This document shows positions 25,007 through 34,565 of a stretch of 64,000 nt of DNA, piece by piece. The notes below the pieces were generated by a model. It saw only the letters and a list, made by a program, of their open reading frames with translations, was not told the origin of the DNA and made no database searches. Position 1 is the stretch's first letter, and each line of letters starts with the position of its first letter. The stretch spans positions 3,503,419 through 3,567,418 of the forward strand of contig NZ_CP053069.1 of the NCBI RefSeq assembly GCF_013003965.1, in the 5' to 3' direction. This DNA comes from Usitatibacter rugosus. Its GTDB lineage: Bacteria > Pseudomonadota > Gammaproteobacteria > Burkholderiales > Usitatibacteraceae. The translations under genes were made by a program, and so were the position numbers.

Positions 25007-26297
25007 GGACGCGGGGGCCGGCGAAGCGAGCGGTGAATCTCGAGCCCTGGCCGGGCGTGCTGTGGATGTCGAGCGTCGCGCCATGCCGCCCGAGGGCATG
25101 CTTGACGATCGCGAGCCCGAGCCCCGTGCCACCCGTCTCGCGCGAGCGGCCGCGATCCACTCGATAGAACCGCTCGGTGAGGCGCGGAATATGTTCCGGC
25201 GAGATCCCGATGCCGGTGTCCTCGACGTAGAAGGCGGCGCCGTCGGGCTCCGCGAGCCAGCGCAGCCGCACGGTACCGCCCTGCGGCGTGTAGCGAATCG
25301 CGTTCGACACCAGGTTGCCGAGCGCGCTGGTGATCTCCTTCTCGCTGCCGAGGAGCTCGATGCCCTCCGCATGCTCCACCTCGACCTTGTGGCGGCCGGC
25401 GGAAAGTGCGCGCGCTTCCGCGCCCATGCGCTCGACCAGCGCGCCCATGTCGATCGGCTCCTCCATCGGCGGCGGGGGCGAGGACTCGAGCGCGGAGAGC
25501 GTGAGGAGATCGGCCACGAGCCGCTCCATGCGGCGCGCCTGGTCGGTCATGAGCGAGAGGTAGTGGCGCGTCTCCTCGGCATCCGCGCCGCCATCGCGCA
25601 GCGTTTCGAGGAAGCCCGTGATCACGGTAAGGGGCGTGCGCATCTCGTGCGAGACGTTGGCGACGAACTCGCGGCGCGTGCGCTCCATGCGTTCGAAGCG
25701 CGTCACGTCGCGCGAGAGCACGAGCCGCTGGCCGTCGCCGTACGAAACGACTTGCACAGACAGCGTCCGCCCGTCCGGCGGCCGCAGCTCGATGGGCTTC
25801 GCGTAGTCGCCGCCCTCGAGGTAGGCGAGGAACTCCGGAATGCGAACCAGGTGCGTGATGGCATGGCCGACGTCGCGCGCGGGATCGAGATCCAGGTGGG
25901 CGAGCGCCGTGTCGTTGCACCATTCGATGCGATCGTCCTGCAGGATCACCACGCCGTCGGGGAGTGCCCGAGCGGCCTCACGCCAACGATTGAGCGCGCG
26001 GGCGAGCTCCGCCTCGCGCCGCGCCGCCTCGCGCTTCGAGCGGTGCAGCAGCGCATGCAGCTCGTCCCACGCACCGCGGGCGCGCGGCTCGGCACGCACT
26101 TCGCCGCTTTCCAGCCATGTTCCCAGCGCGTAGAGCTGGCGAAGCTGGTCGCCGAGCAGGAGCAGCAGCGAGATCGAGAAGACGACCCAGCCCCATTCCG
26201 AATCGAACATGAACCCGACGACGAGCGCCACGACCCCGGCCGCCAATAGAAGCAGGGCACTGCCGGCGAGGCGCCGGGCAATCCGGGATTGCGGCAT
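24999..26297 (-). CDS. phoR: Phosphate regulon sensor histidine kinase
   Basis: A 432-residue kinase that phosphorylates PhoB under phosphate limitation. Two N-terminal hydrophobic helices (about residues 10-50), a PAS domain (about 105-195, LPDGVVILQDDRIEWCNDTA), a HisKA domain with phospho-acceptor H217 in VSHEMRTPL, and a HATPase domain (N box LGNLVSNAIRYTP, G boxes DTGIGISPE and GGTGLGLAIVKHAL) are intact. It ends ARFAGPRVRQ; the last Gln codon and stop come from palindromic element B. It lies 15 nt after phoB in the phoU-phoB-phoR operon, so it can be assigned to the Pho system rather than another regulator. Confidence 0.93.
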   Translation of the reverse strand: MPQSRIARRLAGSALLLLAAGVVALVVGFMFDSEWGWVVFSISLLLLLGDQLRQLYALGTWLESGEVRAEPRARGAWDELHALLHRSKREAARREAELARALNRWREAARALPDGVVILQDDRIEWCNDTALAHLDLDPARDVGHAITHLVRIPEFLAYLEGGDYAKPIELRPPDGRTLSVQVVSYGDGQRLVLSRDVTRFERMERTRREFVANVSHEMRTPLTVITGFLETLRDGGADAEETRHYLSLMTDQARRMERLVADLLTLSALESSPPPPMEEPIDMGALVERMGAEARALSAGRHKVEVEHAEGIELLGSEKEITSALGNLVSNAIRYTPQGGTVRLRWLAEPDGAAFYVEDTGIGISPEHIPRLTERFYRVDRGRSRETGGTGLGLAIVKHALGRHGATLDIHSTPGQGSRFTARFAGPRVRQ

Positions 26298-26312
26298 GCG
26301 AAGCGGCCTGGC

Positions 26313-27001
<689 letters not shown>

Positions 27002-27002
<1 letters not shown>

Positions 27003-27703
27003 CAGCCCAGGGCCTCGCGCTCGAGCTCGGCGAGCGGGATGTGGCGGACGTCGCGGCCCTTCACGATGTAGATCACGTGCTCGGCGATGTTCTTCGAGTG
27101 GTCGCCGATGCGCTCGAACGCCTTCGCCACCCAGACGATGTTGAGCGACGTGGAGATCGTGCGCGGGTCTTCCATCATGAAGGTGATGAGCTGGCGGATG
27201 ATGGAGCGGAATTCGGAGTCGATCGCGACGTCCTCGGCGCAGACGCGCGCGGCAGCGGCGGCATCCAGGCGCGCGAAGGCGTCCAGCGAGCGGCGCAGCA
27301 TGCCGATCGCGATCTCGGAGACGTGGCCCACGGCCGTGAGCGGGATGCCGGAGACGACGCGGCTGCCGTGGATCTCGCGCGCCATGCGGGCGATCTTGGC
27401 GGCCTCGTCACCGACGCGCTCCAGGTCCGTCACGGTCTTGCTGACGGCGAGGATCAGGCGAAGGTCGGACGCGGCGGGCTGCCGACGCACGATGATCTGC
27501 CCCAGGTCGTTGTCGATGGCGATCTCGAGCTCGTTGGCGCGCTTGTCGTTGGCGATCACGGCGTCGATGCGGGCGATGTCGCCGGTCATGTAGCCGTCGA
27601 TCGCGGCGCGCGCCTGGGACTCGACCAGCCCCCCCATCTGCATCATGCGGGAACGGATGGTCTCGAGGTCCTGGTCGTACTGCTTGCTGATGTGGTCGGT
27701 CAT
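27002..27703 (-). CDS. phoU: Phosphate-specific transport system accessory protein PhoU
   Basis: A 233-residue helical protein that links Pst transport state to PhoR and restrains the kinase when phosphate is ample. Two tandem three-helix PhoU units are visible (about 15-105 and 115-215), with metal-binding EXXXD-type repeats such as ISKTVTDLERVGDEAAKIAR and VAKAFERIGDHSKNIAEHVIY. RBS GGAGGA lies before the ATG. It is the first gene of the phoUBR operon and has its own Pho box. The separation from pstB is unusual compared with pstSCAB-phoU operons. Confidence 0.95.
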
Positions 27704-27722
27704 GGTTTTCCTCCCCTCGGAG

Positions 27723-27754
27723 GATAGACCCCCAGTGTGACAGTTCCGTTACCG
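27723..27754 (-). promoter_or_regulatory. Pho box and -10-like element upstream of phoU
   Basis: Reading the minus strand, CGGTAAC (27754-27748), spacer GGAA and CTGTCAC (27743-27737) match the direct-repeat Pho box with two mismatches in the first half. TCTATC (27728-27723) lies 8 bp downstream at the same spacing as in the pstS promoter. This predicts PhoB autoregulation of phoU-phoB-phoR. Confidence 0.65.
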
Positions 27755-27759
27755 GGGCG

Positions 27760-28143
27760 TCAGGCGTCCTTTTCCGAGTGCAGGGCGATGCGATTGCCCT
27801 CGGAATCGAGCACCACCGCCCGGAAGCCATGCGGGCCGATGGACTGGGTCTCCTCGAGGATCTTCCCGCCGTTCGGGACGACCCTGGAAACGGCGTCGCG
27901 GATCCGCCCGCTCACGTTCATGTAGACCAGGATGCCCTTGGTGGTGATCGCGTCCTTGTCCGGTACCAGGCAACCACCGTTGCCGTCCCCGTGGTCGAGC
28001 ACGCAGAAGGTGAAGCCTTCCATCGAATGCTTGTGGATCGGCAGCGCCAGCACGGCGGTGTAGAAGGCCGACGCGCGGTCGAGGTCCGCCACGGGGATGT
28101 CCACCCAGACGGTGCGGTTGTGCTTGGAGTTCAGGTCGCTCAT
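27760..28143 (-). CDS. VOC-superfamily protein (glyoxalase/bleomycin-resistance fold)
   Basis: A 127-residue single-domain protein with two beta-alpha-beta-beta-beta units: VWVDIPVADLDRASAFYTAVL then DHGDGNGGCLVPD, and ILVYMNVSGRIRDAVSRVVPNGGKILEE then GFRAVVLDSEGNRIALHSEKDA. The second metal-ligand position (Glu/His near the end of each unit) appears as 'GNRIALHSE'. The substrate is unknown; the family includes dioxygenases, lyases and antibiotic-binding proteins. Its ATG overlaps the stop of the YihY gene (ATGA), implying an operon. Confidence 0.85.
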   Translation of the reverse strand: MSDLNSKHNRTVWVDIPVADLDRASAFYTAVLALPIHKHSMEGFTFCVLDHGDGNGGCLVPDKDAITTKGILVYMNVSGRIRDAVSRVVPNGGKILEETQSIGPHGFRAVVLDSEGNRIALHSEKDA

Positions 28144-28973
28144 GGCTCGGTCCTCACGGGAATGGGAGGCTGGACGGGTTCTCCGCGCTGGATGCGCTCG
28201 TACTCGGCGATGACCTGCGCGCCCAGCAGGAGCAGGATCGCCGCGAATTCGAAGGACAGGAGGATCACGATCACGGTCGCGAACGACCCATACACCGCGT
28301 TCACCTGGGATAGCGACCCGAAGTACCAGCGCAGCACGTGGCGCGTGATCTCCCACAGCAGGGTCGCCGTGGCGCCGCCCAGCAGCGCGTGCTTGAAGGT
28401 GAGTCGGCCCACCGGCATCACGTAGTAGATCGACGTGAGGAGGAACAGCTCGCCGAAGATGCCCATCGCATACAGGGTGACGCGCGAGACGCTGTCGTTG
28501 TCGAAGCGCTCGAGCTCGGCCGACATCAGCGTCACCCCCGCGAGCGCCACGCCCAGCAACAGCATGTAGACGTACGGCATCGAGAACGAGACGAGGAAAT
28601 GGCGCCGCTGGTCCGCGAGCCGGTGCAGGAAGATCACCGACATGGCGTTCTCCAGCACCGAGAACGCGAGCGAGCTGAAGAAGAGCATCGTCACCAGCAG
28701 CACCGGCCCCAGCACCAGGCGGTTGTCGAGGAAGCCGGAGAGCTCGCCCACCATCGCCTTGCCCTGCCCGGGGACGATCCACTCCACGTAGCGGGCGATC
28801 GTGGCGAGCAGCTCGTTCTCGTCCATGAAGTGCGAGAAGCCGATCACGAAGAGGATCAGCAGCGGCACGATGGACAGCAGCGCGTAATACGCCACGGCAC
28901 CGGCCAGCAGCAGGCCCTGGTTGGCCTTGAACGCCTTCAGGACCTGAATCGCGAACTCACCGAACCTCGGCAT
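28140..28973 (-). CDS. YihY/BrkB-family inner-membrane protein
   Basis: A 277-residue protein with about six transmembrane helices. The YihY hallmarks are AGAVAYYALLSIVPLLILFVI near the start, ELFLLTSIYYVMPVGRLTFKHALLGGATATLLWEITRHVLRWYF in the middle, and YGSFATVIVILLSFEFAAILLLLGAQVIAEYER at the end. Members were once called ribonuclease BN, but that was a mis-assignment; some relatives are linked to glycan or lipid transport. ATG 28973 is chosen, because the longer reading to 29054 translates the neighbouring CACAGAGG repeat. Confidence 0.9.
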   Translation of the reverse strand: MPRFGEFAIQVLKAFKANQGLLLAGAVAYYALLSIVPLLILFVIGFSHFMDENELLATIARYVEWIVPGQGKAMVGELSGFLDNRLVLGPVLLVTMLFFSSLAFSVLENAMSVIFLHRLADQRRHFLVSFSMPYVYMLLLGVALAGVTLMSAELERFDNDSVSRVTLYAMGIFGELFLLTSIYYVMPVGRLTFKHALLGGATATLLWEITRHVLRWYFGSLSQVNAVYGSFATVIVILLSFEFAAILLLLGAQVIAEYERIQRGEPVQPPIPVRTEP

Positions 28974-28988
28974 GGCACCTGGACTCAA

Positions 28989-29138
28989 GAAACACAGAGG
29001 ACACAGAGGTGGCACAGAGGACACAGAGGAAAAGCAGAAGGGCTGGGACGTCAAGAAGCGGGACGGCCATCGACAAGCGGATTGCCCTGAAGGTTTTCAC
29101 CTGTGTCCTCTGTGCCACCTCTGTGTCCTCTGTGTTTC
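28989..29138. repeat. CACAGAGG long-arm inverted repeat, copy 1
   Basis: Arms 28989-29026 and 29101-29138 are perfectly complementary over 38 bp; each arm is itself built of iterated CACAGAGG/ACACAGAGG units. The loop is 74 nt. The loop edge reads (minus strand) GAAAACCTTCAGGGCAATCC, closely matching the loop of copy 2 at 59958. It lies upstream of yihY and 8 nt after the stop of the ThDP-enzyme gene. Confidence 0.93.
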
Positions 29139-29145
29139 GACCGCT

Positions 29146-30822
29146 CTAGTTCTTCTTGGCCAGGGATGACGCGCGCAAAGCGTCGAGAGTCGTGTTCGCA
29201 GTTATGGCTTGCGGATCGATCCGAAGTTCAATCACTGCGGGCTTGCCCGACGCAATCGATCTCTCCAGCGCCCCCGGAAATTGGGAAGTCTCCTCGACGA
29301 TCTCGCCCACCGCGCCGAACGAGCGCGCGAACGCCGCGAAATGCGGATTCTGTAAATCCGTTCCCGAGACGCGGCCCGGGTAGTGCTTCTCCTGGTGCAT
29401 GCGGATCGTGCCGTACATGCCGTTGTTGATCACCAGGAAGATCGCGGGCGCGTTGAACTGCACGGCCGTGGCCAGCTCCGCGCCGGCCATCATGAAGTCG
29501 CCGTCGCCCGCGAAGCACACGACGGCCCGCGACGGCTCGGCCAGCTTGGCGGCAATGGCTGCGGGGACGCCGTAGCCCATCGCACCCGACGTGGGGCCGA
29601 GCGCCGTGCGGTACGTGGTGTAGCGATGGAAGCGGTGCAGGTACGTCGCGAAGTTGCCGGCGCCGTTGGTGTAGATCGTGTCCTCGGGCATCACCTGGTC
29701 CAGGTGCTTCACGACATCGGCCATCTGCAGGCGCCCGGCGATGTCTTTCCTCGCGTTCCAGGCCTCGAAGTCGGCGCGCATGTCGGGGACGTCCTTCTCC
29801 CACGGCGGGTTGTCGAGCGGCGCGAGGCCGGAAGCGGCGAGCGCGAACGGACCCATGCCGGAGACGATCGCGAGATCCGGCTGGAACACTCGGCCCAGCT
29901 CTTCGCCGGCGGGATACACGTGCACGAGCTTCTGCTTTGGTGCCGGTGATGCGAGCAGCGTGTAGCCGCTGGTGGTCATTTCGCCCAGGCGAGCGCCGAT
30001 CACGACGAGGAGGTCGGAGCTGCGCACGCGCTCGGCGAGCACCGGGTTGATGCCCACGCCCATGTCGCCCACGTAGTTCGGCAGGCGGTTGTCGTAGAGG
30101 TCCTGCGCGCGGAACGTGCAGGTGACGGGCAAGTGCTGCGCCTCGGCGAAGCGGCGGAAGTCCGCGCACGCGTCCTTCGACCAGCCCGGGCCGCCCAGGG
30201 CCACGAGCGGGCGGCGGGCGGCGGCGAGCATCTCGCGCAGGCGATTCATGTCGCCGGCCGAAGGGTGCGGCTCGGGCGCGCGAACCGGCCGCGCATCGGG
30301 AACGGTGGCGCTTTGCGCCAGCATGTCCTCGGGGAGCGCCAGGACCACCGGACCCTTGCGACCCGACATCGCCACGTTGAAGGCGCGCGCGATGTACTCG
30401 GGAATGCGCTCGACCCTGTCGATGCGCGCGGCCCACTTCGCGAGCGGCGTGAACATCGCCTGGAAGTCCACTTCCTGGAAGGCTTCTCGGTCCTTGAAGT
30501 CGGAGCCGACGTCGCCGATGAAGAGGATCATCGGCGTGGAATCCTGGAACGCGGTGTGCACGCCGACGGAGGCCTGCGTGGCTCCCGGACCGCGCGTCAC
30601 GAAGCAGAGCCCCGGCTGCCCGGTGAGCTTGCCGTAGGCTTCGGCCATGTTGGCCGCGGCGGATTCGTGGCGGCAGGTGATGAGCTTGAGCGTCTCGCGA
30701 TGCTCGTAGAAGCCGTCGAGCACGGCGAGGAAGCTCTCCCCGGGGACGCTGAACGCGAGCTTCGCGCCGTGGATGGCGAGCTGGTCGACGAGGATCCGCC
30801 CGCCTTCGCGCTCCACGCTCAC
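29146..30822 (-). CDS. Thiamine-diphosphate-dependent enzyme, acetolactate-synthase-like
   Basis: A 558-residue three-domain ThDP enzyme. The N-terminal Pyr domain has CRHESAAANMAEAYGKLTG with the catalytic Glu; the middle domain has ARRPLVALGGPGWSKDA; the PP domain has GDGDFMMAGAELATAVQF ending VINN, the ThDP/Mg motif. It resembles the large subunit of acetolactate synthase and relatives (benzoylformate decarboxylase, oxalyl-CoA decarboxylase, sulfoacetaldehyde acetyltransferase). No small regulatory subunit is adjacent, so a catabolic role is more likely than branched-chain biosynthesis. GTG 30822 overlaps the TGA of the TraB gene (GTGA); a GTG six bases later is possible. Confidence 0.85.
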   Translation of the reverse strand: MSVEREGGRILVDQLAIHGAKLAFSVPGESFLAVLDGFYEHRETLKLITCRHESAAANMAEAYGKLTGQPGLCFVTRGPGATQASVGVHTAFQDSTPMILFIGDVGSDFKDREAFQEVDFQAMFTPLAKWAARIDRVERIPEYIARAFNVAMSGRKGPVVLALPEDMLAQSATVPDARPVRAPEPHPSAGDMNRLREMLAAARRPLVALGGPGWSKDACADFRRFAEAQHLPVTCTFRAQDLYDNRLPNYVGDMGVGINPVLAERVRSSDLLVVIGARLGEMTTSGYTLLASPAPKQKLVHVYPAGEELGRVFQPDLAIVSGMGPFALAASGLAPLDNPPWEKDVPDMRADFEAWNARKDIAGRLQMADVVKHLDQVMPEDTIYTNGAGNFATYLHRFHRYTTYRTALGPTSGAMGYGVPAAIAAKLAEPSRAVVCFAGDGDFMMAGAELATAVQFNAPAIFLVINNGMYGTIRMHQEKHYPGRVSGTDLQNPHFAAFARSFGAVGEIVEETSQFPGALERSIASGKPAVIELRIDPQAITANTTLDALRASSLAKKN

Positions 30823-31709
30823 AACTGCTTCACCACGTAGCCGCGCTTCTTCAGCATCTCGACCAGGCCGCGCTCGCCCGCGAGGTGCAGGGCCCCCACG
30901 GCGACGAACGTCTTGTCCTTGGTGGCGAGGATGCCCTCGATCTTCTTCACCATCTCGTCGTGGCGCGACCAGATGAATTTCTCCTCGAACGCCTTCGCGC
31001 CCGGCACCTCGGTGTTGTACTTGCTGGCGATCTCCAGGAGCAGCTTCGGGTCGCCCGTCTGCCAAGCGTTCACGATGCCCGTGATCTGCTCGGCGGACAG
31101 GCCGCTCTCCAGCGCGCTCAGCGTGCCGGCGAAGAGCTGCGCGCTCTCCTTCTCGGTGAGCGATTCCATGAGCGCGATCTGCGTCTCGACGCCTTCCAGC
31201 TCGATGACGCGCTTCTTCTGCTGGTGCGCCTTGGACAGCAGCTGCAGGTCGACTCCGTAAGCCGGCAGGTAGCCCAGCCGTCCCCACTCCGAGAACACGA
31301 GCAACGAAACCGCCATGAACGGCTTCATCGTGGTCATCGTCGATTCCGGGATCGCGTACTTCGCGAGCAGCTTCTGGAAGCGCGCGTAGTCCGCGGGCGG
31401 CACGTGCTTCTGCAGCGAATCCGGCGGCACGTAGATCATCGCGCCGGCGGACTTGGTCATCGCTTCCTGGTTGGTGATGTCGGCCTCCACCGCGATCACG
31501 CGCGATTCGTCGATCGCTTTTTCCACCACGTCGGGGAACGGGTACCACGAGGCCTTGCCCGCGTGGACCGTGCCGAACAGGTAGATGCGGTTGGTCATCG
31601 ACGACACCTGCCACAGGTAGTGGGAGCTGCCGGTGCCGACGGATGCGGCGGGTGCCTGGGCCCAGGCGGGCAAGGCGGCGAGGAGCAGTGCTGCGAGGAG
31701 GGATCTCAT
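30819..31709 (-). CDS. TraB/GumN-family protein, exported
   Basis: A 296-residue protein with a signal peptide (LLAALPAWAQA). It has the two conserved TraB/GumN motifs: YLFGTVHAGKASWYPFP near residue 45 and VAVGALHLAGERGLVEMLKKRGY at the C-terminus; the GxxH and ALHL elements are thought to be metal/peptidase-like sites. Function is unproven (plasmid TraB, GumN and mammalian TRABD/Tiki relatives; Tiki is a metalloprotease). ATG 31709 gives a good signal peptide; an ATG at 31718 adds three residues. It is translated with the ThDP enzyme (4-nt overlap). Confidence 0.85.
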   Translation of the reverse strand: MRSLLAALLLAALPAWAQAPAASVGTGSSHYLWQVSSMTNRIYLFGTVHAGKASWYPFPDVVEKAIDESRVIAVEADITNQEAMTKSAGAMIYVPPDSLQKHVPPADYARFQKLLAKYAIPESTMTTMKPFMAVSLLVFSEWGRLGYLPAYGVDLQLLSKAHQQKKRVIELEGVETQIALMESLTEKESAQLFAGTLSALESGLSAEQITGIVNAWQTGDPKLLLEIASKYNTEVPGAKAFEEKFIWSRHDEMVKKIEGILATKDKTFVAVGALHLAGERGLVEMLKKRGYVVKQL

Positions 31710-31716
31710 ACCTCGC

Positions 31717-31726
31717 ATTGTACAAT
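31717..31726 (+). promoter_or_regulatory. Candidate -10/operator in divergent traB-phnD gap
   Basis: ATTGTACAAT is a perfect 10-bp palindrome containing TACAAT (31721-31726), a good -10 hexamer 43 nt before the phnD-like ATG. No convincing -35 lies 17 bp upstream, so it may be an operator or an activator-dependent promoter. Confidence 0.3.
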
Positions 31727-31768
31727 CGGGCGAAAAACATTCCCGACGTCCACCGGAGGAGTTCCACC

Positions 31769-32776
31769 ATGAAGAACCGCACCGTGGCGAGCGTCCTCGC
31801 CATTGCCGCACTGAGCTTCGCGGCGTCCGCTTTCGCCCAGGAGTGCAAGAGCCGCGGCGACCTCGACGCGATGTACTGCGACGACAACGGCGACATGGTC
31901 GCCGACGTCCCGAAGGACCCGAAAAAGCTGAAAAATCCGAACACCATCGTCTTCACCTACACCCCGGTGGAAGACCCGGCCGTGTACGAGAAGATCTTCA
32001 AGCCGTTCACCGACCACCTGGCGCAATGCACGGCGAAGAAGGTCGTGTTCTACCAGGTGCAGAGCAACGCCGCGGAGATCGAAGCCATGCGCTCCGGCCG
32101 CCTGCACGTCGGCGGCTTCTCCACCGGCCCCACGGCCTTCGCGGTGAACATCGCGGGCGCCGTGCCCTTCGGCATCAAGGGCTACGAGAAGGACTACCAG
32201 GGCTACAACCTCATCGTGGTGGTGAAGGCCTCGAGCCCCTTCCAGAAGCTCTCGGACCTGAAGGGCAAGAAGGTCGCGCACACCGCGCCCTCCTCCAACT
32301 CGGGCCACATGGCCCCGATGGCGCTCTTCCCCAAGGAAGGCCTCGCCCCCGACAAGGACTACAAGATCCTCTTCTCGGGCAAGCACGACCAGTCGATCCT
32401 CGGCGTCGGCACAGGCGATTACGACGCGGCCGCCGTGGCCTCCGACGTCTTCCACCGCATGGGCACGCGCGGGCAGATCAAGGAAAGCGACTACCGGATC
32501 ATCTATCGCAGCGCCAAGTTCCCGACCTCGTCGTTCGCCTACGCGCACGACCTCGAGCCGGCCTTCCGCGACAAGATGCTGAAGTGCTTCTACGACTACC
32601 GCTTCACGGAAGAGATGAAGAAGGCCTTCGACGGAGCCGACCGCTTCTTCCCGATCAACTACAAGGAGCACTGGTCGGTGGTGCGCCAGGTGTCCGAGGC
32701 CGGCGGCGAGAAATTCAACCGCGAGGCCTACGAGAAGGAAACCAAGCGCGAGGAAGAGGCGAAGAAGAAGAAATAA
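31769..32776 (+). CDS. PhnD-like periplasmic binding protein 1 (phosphonate/phosphite ABC importer)
   Basis: A 335-residue protein with GGAGGAG before ATG 31769 and a signal peptide ending AFAQ. The PhnD family core is clear: [72 protein letters not shown] (the serine-rich oxyanion-binding helix end) and GKHDQSILGVGTGDYDAAAVA. Near the mature N-terminus is an extra cysteine-bearing segment ([21 protein letters not shown]) not typical of E. coli PhnD. The C-terminal tail is a Lys/Glu-rich helix. The next gene is a paralogue, and together they precede phnC-type and two phnE-type genes. Confidence 0.9.
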   Translation: MKNRTVASVLAIAALSFAASAFAQECKSRGDLDAMYCDDNGDMVADVPKDPKKLKNPNTIVFTYTPVEDPAVYEKIFKPFTDHLAQCTAKKVVFYQVQSNAAEIEAMRSGRLHVGGFSTGPTAFAVNIAGAVPFGIKGYEKDYQGYNLIVVVKASSPFQKLSDLKGKKVAHTAPSSNSGHMAPMALFPKEGLAPDKDYKILFSGKHDQSILGVGTGDYDAAAVASDVFHRMGTRGQIKESDYRIIYRSAKFPTSSFAYAHDLEPAFRDKMLKCFYDYRFTEEMKKAFDGADRFFPINYKEHWSVVRQVSEAGGEKFNREAYEKETKREEEAKKKK

Positions 32777-32786
32777 GGGGAACGCC

Positions 32787-33788
32787 ATGAAGCTCCGGAT
32801 CGCGCTTGCCTCGCTGCTGCTCGCCACGCTGCCCGCGGTTGCGCAGGACGCGTGCAAGAGCCGCGGCGACCTCGACACCCCGTTCTGCGACGAGAACGGG
32901 GACCTCCTCGCGGACACGCCGCGCGATCCGAAGCGCGTGAAGGATCCCGACACGCTCTTCTTCACCAACTCGCCGCTCGACGACCCCGCGGTCTACAACA
33001 AGCTGTTGCAGCCTTACGTGGATCACCTTGCGCAATGCACCGGCAAGAAGGTCCGCTACTACGACGTCTATTCCGCAGCGGCGTCGATCGAGGCGATGCG
33101 CTCGGGCCGCATGCATTTGGGAACGATGTCCTCCGGGGATACGGCGTTCGCGGTCAATGTCGCGGGCGCCATTCCCTTCGGCATCCGCGGCGATGCGAGC
33201 GGCCCGCAGGGCTACCAGCTCTGGATGATCGTGAAGAAGGCGAGCCCGTACCAGAAGCTCTCGGACCTGAAGGGCAAGCGGATCGCGCACACCTCGCCGT
33301 CTTCGAACTCCGGCAACCTCGCGCCACGCTCGCTCTTCCCCGCCGAGGGGCTCGTGCCCGACAAGGACTACACCGTCGTCTTCTCGGGCAAGCACGAGAA
33401 CTCGATCATGGGCGTGGCTTCGGGCGACTACGATGCCGCGCCGATCGCGCATGACCTCCTGGTGCGCATGGCCGAGCGCGGCGTGGTGAAGATGGACGAT
33501 TTCCGCATCATCTGGAAGTCGGCGAACTTCGCGCCCGGCGGCGTCTCGATGGCCCACGACCTCGCACCCGCGCTGCAGGAGAAGATCAAGTCCTGCTCGT
33601 ACGCCTTCCGCTATCCGCCGGAGATGCAGAAAGGCTTCCAGGGTGCGGACCGGTGGCTGCCCATCGACTACAAGAAGGACTGGGAGATCGTCCGCAAGGT
33701 CGCGGCCGACAGCGGCCTCGCGTTCAACAAGGCCGCGTTCGAGAAAGAGAAAGCACGCGCCGAAGCCGCGGCGGCCGCGAAGAAATGA
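32787..33788 (+). CDS. PhnD-like periplasmic binding protein 2 (tandem paralogue)
   Basis: A 333-residue protein 10 nt after its paralogue and colinear with it over its full length, including the cysteine segment ([21 protein letters not shown]), [40 protein letters not shown] and [21 protein letters not shown]. Differences cluster in the ligand-contact loops (STGPTAF versus SSGDTAF, GHMAP versus GNLAP), suggesting related but distinct ligands. The stop overlaps the ATPase start (ATGA). Confidence 0.9.
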   Translation: MKLRIALASLLLATLPAVAQDACKSRGDLDTPFCDENGDLLADTPRDPKRVKDPDTLFFTNSPLDDPAVYNKLLQPYVDHLAQCTGKKVRYYDVYSAAASIEAMRSGRMHLGTMSSGDTAFAVNVAGAIPFGIRGDASGPQGYQLWMIVKKASPYQKLSDLKGKRIAHTSPSSNSGNLAPRSLFPAEGLVPDKDYTVVFSGKHENSIMGVASGDYDAAPIAHDLLVRMAERGVVKMDDFRIIWKSANFAPGGVSMAHDLAPALQEKIKSCSYAFRYPPEMQKGFQGADRWLPIDYKKDWEIVRKVAADSGLAFNKAAFEKEKARAEAAAAAKK

Positions 33789-34543
33789 CCGCAGCCCTCG
33801 CGGTCCGCGGCCTCGTCAAGGAGTACGTGAAGGGCAAGCGCGTCCTGGACGGCCTGTCCCTCGACTTCGACGCGACCGGCCTCACCGCGGTCATCGGTCC
33901 GTCCGGCACCGGCAAGTCCACGCTGCTTCGCTGCATCAACCGGCTCGTCGACCCCACGGCGGGCGAGATCTTCTTCGGCGGCCGCGACATCGCCAAGGTG
34001 CACGGACGCGAGCTGCGCGAGGCACGCCGGCAGATCGGCATGGTGTTCCAGGAGTACAACCTCGTGGAGCGCCTCACCGTGATGGAGAACCTGCTCTCGG
34101 GTCGCCTCGGCTACACGCCCGTGTTCAAGGCATGGCTGCGCAAGTTCCCCCAGGCGGATATCGACCGCGCGTTCGCCCTGCTGGACCAGGTGGGCCTCGC
34201 GGGCTTCGCCAACCAGCGCGCCGACGCGCTCTCCGGCGGCCAGCGCCAGCGGGTCGGCATCGCGCGGGCCGTGATGCAGCACCCGCGCCTGCTGCTCGCC
34301 GACGAACCCACCTCCTCGCTCGACCCGAAGACCTCGGTGGAGATCATGCAGCTCATGAAAGACGTGGGCCGCGAGCATTCGCTGCCGGTCATCGTGAACA
34401 TGCACGACGTGGAGCTCGCGAAGCGCTTCGCCACGCGCATCGTCGGCATGTCGGGCGGCAAGGTCGTGTACGACGGCGACGGCTCGGGCCTGAACGAGGC
34501 GGAGCTGAAGTCGATCTACGGCGGCGAGTCGTGGCTGGCCTGA
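33785..34543 (+). CDS. phnC: Phosphonate-type ABC importer ATPase (PhnC-like)
   Basis: A 252-residue ATPase with Walker [34 protein letters not shown] (strongly PhnC-like), signature LSGGQRQR, Walker [13 protein letters not shown] and H-loop [19 protein letters not shown]. It should drive the two PhnE-type permeases encoded downstream. No C-P lyase (phnGHIJKLM) or phosphite dehydrogenase (ptxD) gene is in the window, so substrate breakdown is not shown. Confidence 0.9.
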   Translation: MTAALAVRGLVKEYVKGKRVLDGLSLDFDATGLTAVIGPSGTGKSTLLRCINRLVDPTAGEIFFGGRDIAKVHGRELREARRQIGMVFQEYNLVERLTVMENLLSGRLGYTPVFKAWLRKFPQADIDRAFALLDQVGLAGFANQRADALSGGQRQRVGIARAVMQHPRLLLADEPTSSLDPKTSVEIMQLMKDVGREHSLPVIVNMHDVELAKRFATRIVGMSGGKVVYDGDGSGLNEAELKSIYGGESWLA

Positions 34544-34565
34544 CTCCCTCCCAAGGGTGGGGGAG

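Noticed and set aside
28984-29138. A CRISPR-like array suggested by repeated CACAGAGG units
   Set aside because: Units are contiguous and arranged as two inverted arms without regular unique spacers; no cas gene is present.
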